Counted from the stretch's first letter, positions 47,795-57,917 are shown. The stretch is 64,000 nt of DNA from Sphingomonas sediminicola (GCF_014489515.1 NZ_CP060782.1:2693026-2757025), one strand, 5' to 3'. Made by a program: numbers and translations. The notes: generated by a model not told the origin, from the letters alone.

Positions 47795-48261
47795 CTACAA
47801 AGCTGATCGACAACCTGCGGGTGCAGACCCTCCGTGCGCCCGTCGGGAAGGCTCGAGACTGCAAGCGACGTCACTACGTCAGATCCGCGCTCGAGCAGGA
47901 GATGCACAGGACATTTGTTGGCTATTGCCAGCAGCCGCTCAGCTTGCTCCGGCGTCACCGACCCGAGCTGAAGCACGCGCTCGAAGCGATCGCGTGCTTC
48001 GGCAGACCCCTTGCGGTGACTGATGCGAACACTGAACGGTCCGAGGCACCAGCCCTTTTTTTCGGCATAGAAGCGCATGGTGATCAATGTGCACGAGCCA
48101 AGCGCCGCGCAGAGAAGGTCGAAGGGGTTCGGGCCAGAGCCCAGGCCACCGAATTGCAAAGGCTCGTCGATTATCATCTGATGATCGCCCGAACTGGCGC
48201 GAACCTGAAATCGGCCGGCGCCGGTTTCCTCGACCAAGACAGCGTCTTCAGCTGTGATCAC
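47795..48261 (-). CDS. OsmC family peroxiredoxin (frameshift near C-terminus)
   Basis: The protein has the OsmC fold with both expected Cys: AALGSCTLITMRFYAEKKGW (first) and ANKCPVHLLLERGSDVV (second). The uninterrupted frame runs on through the next repeat and into the neighbouring gene to 47473. In the frame reached by one added base after about 47875, a TAG at 47795-47797 ends the protein at about 155 residues, which fits the family. It reduces organic hydroperoxides. It is the downstream end of the redox module. Confidence 0.75.
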
Positions 48262-48328
48262 GTAAGTCTCCTGTGTCGTAAGGGAGTTTTTAGATTACCT
48301 GGCTGGCTGGCCTCGCAACGAGCCTGTT

Positions 48329-49167
48329 CTAGGCGGAATCGCCTTCGATGAAGGCGAGAATATCCGCGTTGATGATGTCGGGATGGCTCGTCGGCATCCC
48401 ATGCGGCAGGCCATTGTAGGTCTTGAGTGTGCTATCCTTCAGGAGCTTGACCGCAAGAGGGCCGAAGCGGTGTAGGGGACGACCTGATCGTCCTCGCTAT
48501 GCATGACCAGAACAGGAACGTCGATTGCCCTCAGGTCCTCCGTAAGGTCCGTTTCGGAGAAGACCCGAATGCAATCGTGATGTGCTTTGATCCCTCCCAT
48601 CATGCCCTGTCGCCACCAGTTGCGAATGGCGCCCTCGCTCGGCTTCGCGTCGGGGCGGTTGAAGCCGTAGAATGGCCCGGATGCGATCTCGAGATACGTC
48701 TGTGCGCGATTGGCCGACACGGCTTTGCGGTATCCGTCGAACACTTCGATCGGCAGGCCGCCCGGATTGCTGTCCTTGCGGATCATGACGGGGGTGATGG
48801 CGTTGATCAGCACGGCCATCGCAACGCGGCCCGGTTCTGCCCGTGCCACGTAGCGCGCCACTTCGCCGCCGCCCGTCGAATGGCCGATATGGATCGCGCG
48901 CTTGAGATCAAGCGCACGCGCGAGCTCGATCACATCAGCCGCGTAGGTGTCCATGTCGTTGCCCGTATCGGTCTGGGTGGAGCGACCGTGTCCGCGCCGG
49001 TCGTGGGCAATCACCCGGAAACCCCGTCCCAGGAAAAACATCATCTGGTTGTCCCACTCGTCGGCGCTGAGCGGCCAGCCGTGATGGAAGACGATGACCG
49101 GGGCATCCTTGGACCCCCAGTCCTTGTAGAAGAGCTCGGTGCCGTCCCGCATGGTGATCGTGGTCAT
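48329..49167 (-). CDS. Alpha/beta hydrolase, non-heme chloroperoxidase-like (one frameshift)
   Basis: The corrected product is about 279 residues. FHHGWPLSADEWDNQ forms the oxyanion region, GHSTGGGEVARYVAR is the nucleophile elbow, and HSEDDQVVPYTASGPLA precedes the late His (PHGMPTSHPD). The frame breaks at CC 48462-48463; one G brings in LAVKLLKDSTLKTYNGLPHG and the stop at 48329. It is a cofactor-free haloperoxidase or esterase type enzyme. It lies 68 bases before OsmC on the same strand. Confidence 0.85.
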
Positions 49168-49257
49168 GGAAGGTCTCCGTCTGGCGCCGGATAAGGAGCT
49201 GCCCCGGCTGCGGCGCGCGTCAGCGGGTGCTGAAGGTGCGAATTCCGCGGCGATCTC

Positions 49258-50271
49258 TCACGCCGTTGCGAGGGGCTCGATCCCGTTGGTCGGGCGGGCG
49301 GTCCTGAGGTCGAAGACCTCGCCGACCATCTCCTCGCTCTTGGCCCAGAGGGCCCGCGCGAGGTCCGGATCAAGCGCGTAAGGCCGGACGCCCGGGCTTC
49401 CGAAACCAATGATCTCGTCGGTGATTACCGGGGAGACCTGGCAGTCCTCGCAATATCGTCCGCCAACTTGATCGGCCTCGGCGACAAGTCCGGCCCAAAG
49501 CGTCGTGGCAGCGCCCTCCCGGGGCGTTTTCCACTCGTACGCAGGCTTTCCCTCCCGGGCGAGATCGGCATTGATGCCGTCCATGAGCTGCTGAAGGCGG
49601 TCACTGCCCATGTGGCGCGAAAGCTCGGTCCGGATTCCGCCTGGGTGAACCGCTGTCGCGCGCAGGCCGAGCGAGCGGTACCGGCGATCGAACTCGACCG
49701 CGAAGAGAATGTTGGCGGTCTTCGAGCGGCCGTAGGCGAGGAACGGCTCATAGGCGCTGCGTTCGAAGTTCGGATCGTCGAGGCTGACGGTGGAAAAGCG
49801 ATGGCCTGAGGACGCGAGCACCACTAGGCGCGAACCGCGACGCATGAGAGGTGCGATGCCGTTCACGAAGGCGAAGTGACCGAGGTGGTTGGTCCCGAAC
49901 TGGGTCTCGAAGCCGTCGGCCGTGAGACCGAAGGGCGTCGCCATGACCCCAGCGTTGGCAATGACCAGGTCGAGCGGCTTGCCATCGCTGCGCAGTGCCT
50001 CCGCGGCCCGCCGCACATCCGCCAAGTCGGCAAGATCGAGCTCGACAAGCTCGAGGGCGGAGTCGCTCATGCCGATCCGGGTGAGAGCGTTGCGCGCCTT
50101 GGTCATGTCTCGCGCTGTGCCGACGACTTCGGCTCCATGGGCGACGAGGGCGCGGGCGGTCTCGAGGCCGAGGCCGGCCGACACGCCCGTCACCAGGACC
50201 CGCTTACCGGCAAGGTCCCTGCCCGCGAGGACATCGTCAGTCGTGGAGGTTGCTCCGAACTTCTTGCTCAT
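49258..50271 (-). CDS. SDR family oxidoreductase
   Basis: From ATG 50271 this is about 337 residues with GKRVLVTGVSAGLGLETARAL (nucleotide loop), NAGVMATP, a Ser in LASSGHRFS, and YGRSKTANILF (YxxxK catalytic pair), as in WWOX/RDH-type short-chain dehydrogenases. The substrate is unknown. It is 105 bases before the quinone-oxidoreductase-like gene on the same strand. Length and sequence are uninterrupted. Confidence 0.85.
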   Translation of the reverse strand: MSKKFGATSTTDDVLAGRDLAGKRVLVTGVSAGLGLETARALVAHGAEVVGTARDMTKARNALTRIGMSDSALELVELDLADLADVRRAAEALRSDGKPLDLVIANAGVMATPFGLTADGFETQFGTNHLGHFAFVNGIAPLMRRGSRLVVLASSGHRFSTVSLDDPNFERSAYEPFLAYGRSKTANILFAVEFDRRYRSLGLRATAVHPGGIRTELSRHMGSDRLQQLMDGINADLAREGKPAYEWKTPREGAATTLWAGLVAEADQVGGRYCEDCQVSPVITDEIIGFGSPGVRPYALDPDLARALWAKSEEMVGEVFDLRTARPTNGIEPLATA

Positions 50272-50378
50272 GATGTTTCTCCTGTGGCCGCCAGACGGGT
50301 GCCGGCAAGCGGATGGGAACCCGGCTATTCTCACGCGTCACTCGACGAAGGCCGCGCCTGATCGGCCGGCGTCGACCT

Positions 50379-51381
50379 TCACCAAATCTTGATGGCAATC
50401 TTTCCCCGCTGCCGGGGGCGCCGTTGGTGCCGAGCACGGCGTCGTAGGCGAGCCCGAGGTCTTCGAGCGCGAAGGCTCGGGGATCGAGGCGAGGCGAAAG
50501 CTTGCCCGTCTCAACGAGCTTTCGCGCTTCGTCGAGGATGTCGCCGAAATGTTCCCGGCCCTCGTCCGCGATGAGCGGTTGCAGAGTGAAGACGCCCGAG
50601 TAGGTGGCCTGCTTGAACGACAGGGGCGCGAGCTTGTGCGTCCCCCAGCCGAGGCAGCTCACGACATGCCCGAAGCGGCGGACGGCCTCGAACGAGGCAT
50701 CCAGCACGGGACCGCCGACCGTGTCATAGACGAGGTCGAAGCCCTGCCCGTCGGTGTGCTCTGCGACATAGCTCGCGACGTCCCTCTTCGCGTCGATGGC
50801 GACCGCGCCCATTGCGCGGACGTAATCGAGGTCGTCGCCGAAGTCGGTCGCAAAGACCTTCGCTCCGCGAGCGAGGGCGATCTGCACGGCGACCTGCCCG
50901 ACGCCCCCGCGCCGCCCTGGATAAGCACGGTCTGCCCCGCCTTCACCTGCGCGCGGTCGACCAAGCCCTCCCACGCAGTGATCACCACCAGCGGAAGCAC
51001 CGAGGCTGCCTGCATCGACAGCGACGCGGGCTTCCTGGCGAGCAGCCGCGCATCGAAGGCACCATATTGCGCGTGCGATCCCTGCAGCCCGCCGACGCCT
51101 CCGGCGAAGCCGTAGACGGTGTCGCCGACCTGGAAGCGGTCGATGCCGGCCCCAAGGGCGACGACGGTTCCGGCCAGGTCCATGCCGAGGGTCGCCGGCA
51201 GGGGTTGCCGCGCGTGAGGGGCCTGTCCTGACCTGATCTTCGTGTCCAAGGGGTTCGTCCCGCTCGCCTCGATCCGGACGAGGACCTGACCTGGCGCAGG
51301 CTCGGGGCGGGCCCGCTCGCGCAGCATGAAGGGGCCATTCTCCTCCTCGACTACGGCGGCGATCATCGATGTTGTCAGCAT
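50379..51381 (-). CDS. NADP-dependent oxidoreductase, zinc-free MDR family (two frameshifts)
   Basis: The corrected product is about 334 residues: a GroES-like N-terminal domain (APGQVLVRIEASGTNPLDTK) and a Rossmann domain with QGGAGGVGQVAVQIALARGA. There are no structural zinc Cys, so it is quinone-oxidoreductase-like. One base is missing at CCCCC 50904-50908, and one at GGGGG 50414-50418, the latter restoring NGAPRQRGKIAIKIW and the stop at 50379. It is divergent from the LysR gene and probably its target. Confidence 0.85.
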
Positions 51382-51454
51382 GGCTTGAACTCCTGATGGG
51401 ACAGGAGATGGGCCCATTCTGGTTTGACATGAACTCGCGAAAGTCGCACCGAGT

Positions 51455-51472
51455 CCATTCACTTTTGAATGG
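51455..51472. promoter_or_regulatory. Palindrome between LysR and oxidoreductase genes
   Basis: CCATTCA and TGAATGG pair perfectly around four bases, ending 4 bases before the LysR start in the 95-base divergent gap. It is a candidate LysR-type autoregulatory site. Confidence 0.5.
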
Positions 51473-51476
51473 ATCG

Positions 51477-52348
51477 ATGGTGTCTGACCCACCGATCGAA
51501 TGGAGTGATCTGAGGGTCTTTCTCGCGATCGCGCGGGAGGGAACCCTCGGCGGTGCCGGCCGTCGGCTGAAGCAGTCGCAGCCGACGATGGGGCGGCGCT
51601 TGCGGGCGCTGGAGGACGCGGTCGGCGCGACGCTGTTCCAGCGCTCCGCGGCAGGACATGTTCTGACCGACGAAGGGGAGATCCTGCTCCGTCATGCCGA
51701 GGGCATGGAGGCGGAAGCGCTGGCCTTGGCGCGCGAACTCACGGGCCGGAGCGGAGCGCTCGAAGGTATGCTGCGCCTGACCTGCTCAGACTGGTTCGGA
51801 CGGATCATGGTGGCGCCGATCCTGGCGGAATTCGCGCATCTTCACCCCGCCGTGATCGTGGAGACGCTCACCGACGCCCGGATCTACAGCCTCGCCCGCC
51901 GCGAGGCCGACCTCGTCATCCGCATCGCCGCCTTCGACGAGCCGGAAGTGATCGCGCGAAGGCTGATCACCGTGCCCTATGCTGTCTACGCAAGGCGCGG
52001 GCAGTGGGCGCCAGTCCCGGGCGATGGCCAAGGCTGCCCATTGATCGTGATGGACACCGCCTTTGGAGGAATGCCGGACGTCTCCTGGCTGACGCGGATC
52101 CTGCCGAACGCGCATGTCGCCATGCGCAGCAATAGTCGCGACATGCAGGCGCAGCTATGTGCGCTTGGCGCGGGGCTCGCTGTCCTCCCCAAAGCGCTTG
52201 GCGAAGCGACGGCCGGGATCGAAGTGGTGGATCTCGGCTCGGATCCCCGAGCCGCGACAACTGGCTTGGCTTCCACAGGGATCTCAAGCGGCTGCCCCGA
52301 CTCCGAGCCTTGGTGGACCTGTTGGTCGAGCGCCTTCAAGATGATTGA
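51477..52348 (+). CDS. LysR family transcriptional regulator (one frameshift)
   Basis: The corrected product is about 290 residues from ATG 51477. The winged helix (WSDLRVFLAIAREGTLGGAG, QSQPTMGRRLRALED) is followed by a periplasmic-binding-like effector domain. The frame breaks at CCCC 52245-52248; one C gives DLGSDPPSRDNWLGFHRDLK and the stop at 52348. It is divergent from the oxidoreductase, SDR and hydrolase genes. It likely regulates them in response to a small ligand. Confidence 0.85.
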
Positions 52349-52352
52349 TGGC

Positions 52353-52658
52353 TCCATGCGGCAATCTGGGTAGCCGCCTGACGAGCGATCCGCAGCGTAA
52401 CAGACAGGCGCGGCAAGCCAGCACCTGCTCCGAAGCCACGAGCGTCGGCTCTCCGGCAGTGCTCACCCAAAAGCAGTCGTTCCGCTTTCCACCAAGTACC
52501 GACTTTATCCGATGCTGAACGAAGGTCTGCTTCTGGGTTAAGCCGGTTGCGGGCTGAACGGGTGCAAAGAGGAATTGCGGACGGGTAGGTCACGTGCGGG
52601 GGCACGCACTGAACGGTGTCATACGATACCTGTTATCGTGCCAATCTAGAGCGGCAGA
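52353..52658. other. Intergenic region with one repeat
   Basis: About 300 bases between the LysR end and a convergent small gene. A degenerate palindromic repeat (GTTCCGCTTTCCACCAAGTA then CCGACT) lies at 52478-52505. Nothing else is supported. Confidence 0.5.
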
Positions 52659-52985
52659 TCAGGAATTGCTGCGCCCCGGCGGCGGCGCTTGCGCAATGAG
52701 CTGTTGAATGGTCCAGCTGCCAGCATCGGGCCGACTTCGGAGGATTGCGATAACCTCAGCAACTTGCTCATCGGTCGGGACCAACTCCGCCGGGCTTTCC
52801 CACCACCAGCCCAACAGTATCAATGTGAGCCAGAACGGTTTCTGCGTCGCGACTTCGTGTCTAGTTGGAACGTAGCACCCATCTTGCATCAGACCGGCTC
52901 GGGCGTTGCCCTTGATGAGGTCGATGATGAGCTGCTCGGGCACGCCGAAGTGGTCATTGGACTCTACTTTGTCAGACAATTTCAT
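52659..52985 (-). CDS. Small protein, unknown function
   Basis: From ATG 52985 this is about 108 residues, soluble, with KLSDKVESNDHFGVPEQLII at the start, one hydrophobic segment (WLTLILLGWWW), and AEVIAILRSRPDAGSWTIQQ at the end. The upstream frame to 53126 includes a palindromic repeat read as protein and is not used. Function unknown. Confidence 0.45.
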   Translation of the reverse strand: MKLSDKVESNDHFGVPEQLIIDLIKGNARAGLMQDGCYVPTRHEVATQKPFWLTLILLGWWWESPAELVPTDEQVAEVIAILRSRPDAGSWTIQQLIAQAPPPGRSNS

Positions 52986-53042
52986 TCTCCTCGGTGACGA
53001 CACCAGAGGAGTTCCTTCGGTCATTCGACTGGGCTGCGCGCT

Positions 53043-53072
53043 GATGTCCGCTTTCGACCCATTGCGGACATT
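53043..53072. repeat. Palindromic intergenic repeat
   Basis: GATGTCCGCTTTCGACCCAT followed by TGCGGACATT; arms pair over eight to nine bases. It lies in the divergent gap before the APC permease gene. Confidence 0.8.
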
Positions 53073-53119
53073 CAAAGAAGCTTCTGGTATGCCGCTGATG
53101 AGGCTGCTCGGGGGGGGGC

Positions 53120-54427
53120 GTGGCATCGCAGGCGCGACGTATCACTGAACATTCCCAGGAATATCGCCGCGACGTTGGAACGGTCGGGGTGGTCTTCCTA
53201 GTAGTTAATGGTCTGATCGGATCTGGCATTTTTGCTTTGCCAGAAGTTCTCCACCGGGCAGTCGGGACGTTCGCTCCCTGGCTAATGCTCTTGGGCGCTA
53301 TGTTGATGGCCAGCGTGTTTTTCTGCTTTGCTAGTCTAGCCAGATTGACCGACCGTTCGGGCGGTCCGCAGCGGTTCGTTACAGATGCCTTCGGTCGTTT
53401 CCCTGGGTTTCAAGTCGGCTGGCTCTTCTATTTCGGACGGATGGTCGCGCACGCGGCGAACGTTACAGTCTTGGTTTCCTACGCCGCTGCCTTTTGGCCT
53501 GTTCTCGGCGTAGGCTTGGCGCGGTCGTGCGCGATCGTCGTCATCATCGGCGTAGTGACCGTGCTGAATGTGGTTGGAATGAAGCGCGCCGTGTCGGTCT
53601 TAGGCGCCCTGACGCTGTTCAAACTTGCACCGCTTGTGTTGCTCGCTGGCCTGGTGCTGGTCGCGAACCCCTCGATGGAGCCGGTCGCCTTGCCTCAATT
53701 CACAGCTGTCCAAGGCGTGGCGTTAGCGGCGCTCTATGCTTTCATAGGCTGTGAAAATGCGACCATCGCGGCGGGTGAAACGAAGAATCCGATAAGGTCG
53801 GTTCCGCGTGCCCTCCTCATTAGCCTAGCAATCGTCGGCATGGTCTATTTCGGGCTACAATTTGCTTACTCCAATTCACCGGTAGCTGGCACGGGCTCCG
53901 AGACTCCACTTGCTGCCCTCGCCGGCCATTATGCGGGAGACGTCGGCGCGCTCCTCATCGGGGCGACCGTCATCGTGTCGGTGCTAGGCAACTCCGTAGC
54001 GGGTCACACCGTCGCTAGCCGGATTACGGCTGCCTTGTCCGAAGACCGCCTCATCCCCCAGTGGTTCGGGCACGTTTCACGTTGGCGGACGCCGGCGAAC
54101 TCGATCGTCTTCTTCGGATTGGGAGCGCTCCTGTTCGCGCTCACCGGCACTTTCGTCGCTTTGGCGATCAGCGCCACGCTCGCCCGGCTTCTCGGGTATA
54201 TCGCGTCAATCGGCGCCCTCCCCCGCCTGCGCATCCTGGCAGGACTTGAGGCATTTACGCTGCGGCTTGGGGCCGCCGCCGGGGTCGCCCTCTCCCTTTG
54301 CATCTGGGCAGCTTTCCAGTCGAGCCGTGAACAGTGGACTCTTATTGCTGCGTTCCTCTCCGCCGGCACCGTCCTGTTCTTTATCGCGCGGTACTCGCCG
54401 ACCGCCGCGCCGGACGTCGAAACCTGA
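53120..54427 (+). CDS. APC superfamily amino acid permease
   Basis: About 435 residues with 12 membrane helices. NGLIGSGIFALPEV is the helix-1 glycine-rich opening, CENATIAAGETKNPIRSVPR is the conserved loop, and GNSVAGHTVASRITAALSED follows. It probably imports an amino acid or amine. The start is GTG 53120, just after a run of nine G. If that run were eight, ATG 53089 would be in frame and add about ten residues. It is transcribed alone. Confidence 0.82.
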   Translation: MASQARRITEHSQEYRRDVGTVGVVFLVVNGLIGSGIFALPEVLHRAVGTFAPWLMLLGAMLMASVFFCFASLARLTDRSGGPQRFVTDAFGRFPGFQVGWLFYFGRMVAHAANVTVLVSYAAAFWPVLGVGLARSCAIVVIIGVVTVLNVVGMKRAVSVLGALTLFKLAPLVLLAGLVLVANPSMEPVALPQFTAVQGVALAALYAFIGCENATIAAGETKNPIRSVPRALLISLAIVGMVYFGLQFAYSNSPVAGTGSETPLAALAGHYAGDVGALLIGATVIVSVLGNSVAGHTVASRITAALSEDRLIPQWFGHVSRWRTPANSIVFFGLGALLFALTGTFVALAISATLARLLGYIASIGALPRLRILAGLEAFTLRLGAAAGVALSLCIWAAFQSSREQWTLIAAFLSAGTVLFFIARYSPTAAPDVET

Positions 54428-54493
54428 TGTCCGCTTTCCTTCCATTCCCGCCGCTCTGAACTAGCTGCAGTTTCCGACCCATTCCTGCCACTA
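54426..54493. repeat. Two adjacent palindromic repeat copies, diverged
   Basis: A first copy (GATGTCCGCTTTCCTTCCAT) at 54426-54455 provides the TGA stop of the permease gene. A second (GCAGTTTCCGACCCATTCCT) follows at 54466-54493. Confidence 0.6.
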
Positions 54494-54563
54494 CAGGCAT
54501 CGGTTGGGCAGGCGTGGCGGCCGTGTTAGTTATGATCTGGTTTCGCGCTTGGGAGACCCTGAC

Positions 54564-55544
54564 ATGCTGGTGTCCTTGATCGCTGCGGCGTTTGCGGCGG
54601 TATCGCCAACGAACTTCTGCATCCTCTCCGCTGAAGAGCAAGGGACGGGACTGGCCATCGTGAAGCCGGACGGGCAGCTTTTGGCGCGGGTCGAGGTTGG
54701 TTCCTGGCCGCACGAAGTAGAGGTGAGCCCGGATGGTCGAACTGCTTACGTTTCGCAGTTTGGGATCACGGACTATGATAGCCGCATCGGAACGCCGGGT
54801 GACCATGTCAGCCGGATAGACTTAGCGTCAGCCCGGGAGACGGGACGCTACAGGTTACCCTCAGCCTTGCGGGCGCCACACGGCGTCAAACTGCGCCCTT
54901 CCACTGACGAGTTGTTCGTCAACGCAGAAGCCGGTGGCGATACGATGCTCGTTTATGACGCCGGTAGCCGTCGGCTGCTGCGCACTTTCCCGCTGGACAA
55001 AGGATCGCACAACTTCGTCTTCTCCCCCAACGGGCGCTTCGTTTATGTCTTCGCGGGGACGGAGGGTGTGGCGAAATACGATGCTCTGACTGGCAGGAGG
55101 ATCGCCAAGCAGACGTTCGAAACGCCGGTGCGCGGTCTGCGTGTGGCTCCCACCGGAATGATTGCAGCGGCGAACAAAGGCGAGGTCACTCTGCTCGACG
55201 CTGACGATCTAAAGGTCCGGCAGCGATTGCCAGCGCCAGTTGCGAGCCAACTGATTTACCTCGAAGCGCTTCCCGGCGGCACAATCGTTGCTCCATCGCT
55301 CGTGGATAACGGGGTCATCTGGTTCGAACGAGGTAAACCAGCCCGTTTAGTCCCGACAGGCAAGGGTGCACTCAATGTTCGCTTGGCTCCAGACGGGCGC
55401 CTCTATGTCGCTAATGTCGACGACGACCATCTGACCGTATTGAACACGGACGGTTCGATCATCGGACAGGTGGGACACGGCATTGCGGGGCCCAACGGTC
55501 TGGCCTTTGGTGTATGCCCGCTGTCGAGCGCCGAACGCGGTTAG
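54564..55544 (+). CDS. YncE-like beta-propeller protein
   Basis: From ATG 54564 this is about 326 residues with a short hydrophobic start (LVSLIAAAFAAVSPT) that may be a signal. Repeated blades follow, such as PHEVEVSPDGRTAYVSQFG, HNFVFSPNGRFVYVFAG and LNVRLAPDGRLYVANVDDD. It looks like a seven-bladed YVTN-type propeller of the envelope, perhaps binding ligands or proteins. It lies between two amino acid permease genes; a link to them is only inferred. Confidence 0.75.
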   Translation: MLVSLIAAAFAAVSPTNFCILSAEEQGTGLAIVKPDGQLLARVEVGSWPHEVEVSPDGRTAYVSQFGITDYDSRIGTPGDHVSRIDLASARETGRYRLPSALRAPHGVKLRPSTDELFVNAEAGGDTMLVYDAGSRRLLRTFPLDKGSHNFVFSPNGRFVYVFAGTEGVAKYDALTGRRIAKQTFETPVRGLRVAPTGMIAAANKGEVTLLDADDLKVRQRLPAPVASQLIYLEALPGGTIVAPSLVDNGVIWFERGKPARLVPTGKGALNVRLAPDGRLYVANVDDDHLTVLNTDGSIIGQVGHGIAGPNGLAFGVCPLSSAERG

Positions 55545-55550
55545 GGCCTA

Positions 55551-55580
55551 GCGTCAGGCTTCGACCCAAAGCAGACATTG
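55551..55580. repeat. Palindromic intergenic repeat, CAAAGCAG variant
   Basis: GCGTCAGGCTTCGACCCAAA followed by GCAGACATTG. It lies between convergent propeller and permease genes. Confidence 0.65.
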
Positions 55581-55604
55581 GCGAATTGGGCACCGTTCTG
55601 CACT

Positions 55605-56934
55605 TCAATCCGGCAAATCAATGAGGATCGTTCGCTTCGATCGGCGAATTGAGAGCGTCACCCAGCGGTACACGGGCCAACTGAGGCCGATCGCGATGAT
55701 TGCCCAAATCGCGGGCTCGGGGTCCGTGATCAGGGACGCGATCAGCAGGGCGACGGAGATCGCCACCACGAATCCGGGAGCCCACGGGTACCACCGCGCG
55801 ACGTAGGGCCTGCGAATCTCCGGCGCTGTCGAGCGCAGCACGAAAAACGCGGCGTAGACCGCGCCATTGATAGCTACCCCCAGAAATGCGGTGACCGTGA
55901 AAAGAAAGTCGAACGACTTCAGCATCACGAGAGCCATTGCCGGTAGGGTGAAGGCGAACAGCCCCCAACTTGGCGAACCGTAGCGGTTGATCGTTGCGAA
56001 GGCGGCGGGAAGGACTCCATCCCTGCTCATCGCGAACGGAATGCGCGGTGTGTACATCACGCTGACGTTGGCGACGCCGAGCAGTGAGATGACGGCGAAA
56101 ATAGTCACGATCGTTCCCGCCTCGCTTCCGAATATCCGCTGCGCCGCGTCGGCCGCCGGCAGGTTTGACGACGAAAGCTCAGACATGGACAGAAGGCTCA
56201 GGAAGCCTAGATTGACGAGCAGATAAGCGCCCATCATCGCGCCGATGCCCCAGAACAAAGCGCGTGGAACGTTGCGGTCGGAATCCTTGTCCTCCTCGGA
56301 GAAATAGACCCCGAATTCCAACCGGCGTACGTCTCGGTGACAAGCATCAGGGCGGCGATCATTCCGGCCAGGCCGAAACCATGCTCGAAGAGCTGGACGT
56401 CGGAAGGCGGCTTGACGCCTCCGAGAGCGAGGCAGGCAAGCGCCAGCAGAACCAAACCGCCGACCTTGAACAGGCTGAGTGCCTGCTGGGTGCGCGCTCC
56501 GACCTTCAGGCCGAACCAGTTCACCGCGAAAAGGACTCCCAATTCCGCAATAGCGACGGCTCGGCTATCGAGGACGTCGTTTTCTAAATAAAGGCCGAAC
56601 GCCGCCGCTTGCGCCGCCGTGGCGATGACGCTGATCGCCGTGTCCGACCACCCGGTCACGAAGCCCGCAAACGGACCGGCGGCCTCCCGCACATAAACGT
56701 AGGGCCCGCCGGCCTTGGGGAACGCCGTCCCAAGCTCGGCGTAGATGTTTGCTCCGAGGAAGGTGAACAGGCCTCCCGCGATCCAGGCAGCGATGATCAG
56801 GAAGGGGTCGCCGAGCTTGCCGGCGATGATGCCTGGCATGCTGAGAATGCCGAGGCCGATCGACCCACCGACGACGATCGCTGCCCGAGCGCGGCATCCA
56901 GCACGCGTCGGAGTTGAACCGGCTCCTGCCCCAT
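55605..56934 (-). CDS. APC superfamily amino acid permease (two frameshifts)
   Basis: The corrected product is about 443 residues from ATG 56934 with 12 helices. VGGSIGLGILSMPGIIAGKLG forms helix 1, FPKAGGPYVYVREAAGP is the amino-acid-permease signature, and ISLLGVANVSVMYTPRIPFA follows. Bases are missing at CCC 56884-56886 (restores LDAALGAAIVVGGSIG) and at CCCC 56309-56312 (restores WNSGVYFSEEDKDSDRN). The propeller gene is convergent and the creatininase-like gene divergent. Confidence 0.83.
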
Positions 56935-57005
56935 ACTCAGCCCCCTGGTACGTCAGCGACACTCGGCACGATGATGTTTGAAAGGCGGAGGCGAGTCCAT
57001 GAGCG

Positions 57006-57035
57006 GATGTCCGCTTTCCAACCATTGCGGACATT
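57006..57035. repeat. Palindromic intergenic repeat
   Basis: GATGTCCGCTTTCCAACCAT followed by TGCGGACATT. It is near-consensus and lies in the divergent promoter region. Confidence 0.8.
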
Positions 57036-57081
57036 TCGCTCATCGGTCACACCCTGTTCTGCGCTCCGCAGGAGACCGGCC

Positions 57082-57917
57082 ATGAAGTTGAGTCTAGTCC
57101 GCGTCGCTTTTGCTCTGTCATCCCTCACTGCCGCCAGCCCGACGCTCGCCGCGCAAGGTAATTCAGCCACGTTGCCACATACCGTTCCAGTGATGATGGA
57201 GCGGCTGACGACAGCGGAAATCCGCGACGCCATCCATACTGGCAAGACGATTGTCCTCATCCCTAGCGCCAGCACGGAAGCAACGGGTCCTGCAATCGCA
57301 CTGGGAAAGCATCTTGTTCGTGCGCAGTACATTGCTGAGCACATTGCTCAAGAACTCGGCAACGCGCTCGTGGCACCCGTCATGCCCTTTGCACCCACCA
57401 CGGATGAGAGCCGCTTCCCGGGACGGTGAACCTGTCCGCGGATGCATTTTCGCGAGTGAACGAAGATGTTGCGGAAAGCATGGTGAGAACCGGGTTTAAA
57501 TACATCATCTTCATGGGCGATCACGACCAGAACCAGCCCCTGCTTCGTACACTTGCCAGTAGGCTAGACGAGAAACATCGCGCTGACGGTGTGAGGGTGT
57601 TTTTCTCGAGCGACTCTTACGCAAAAACGAACAAGGAGATCGACGAATATCTCAGAGCGAACGGCTACCCGCCGAGCCGGCACGGCGGCGTATCCGACAC
57701 GTCGCTTACTTGGGCCGCGAATCCCGACTACGTTCATCCTGACCGGATCGTCGTAGGCGCTCCGGTTCCGCCAGCCGGCACTCCATTGTCGTTGGGCGCC
57801 ATTGGCATTGAAGGCGATCCTCGCCGAGCGTCTCCCGAATTGGGCAAGATGTTCCTAGGGTGGAAGATCAAGAACGGTACGGCGGAAATCCGTAACCTGG
57901 TCGGCACGAGCAAATAG
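57082..57917 (+). CDS. Exported creatininase-family amidohydrolase (one frameshift)
   Basis: The corrected product is about 278 residues with a signal ending in PTLAAQGN. The metal-binding family motifs are partly recognisable: LIPSASTEATGPAIALGKHL, APVMPFAPT, and IIFMGDHDQNQPLLRTLA, where the usual GNGG/H pattern is altered. Family members hydrolyse cyclic amides such as creatinine. The frame breaks at GGG 57420-57422; one base gives SRFPGTVNLSADAFSRVNED. Export of a creatininase fold is unusual. Confidence 0.75.

Noticed and set aside
52985..53126. N-terminal extensions such as NVRNGSKADIS and MSAFDPLRTFK on several genes
   Set aside because: These are translations of the palindromic repeat and are not expected to be protein.
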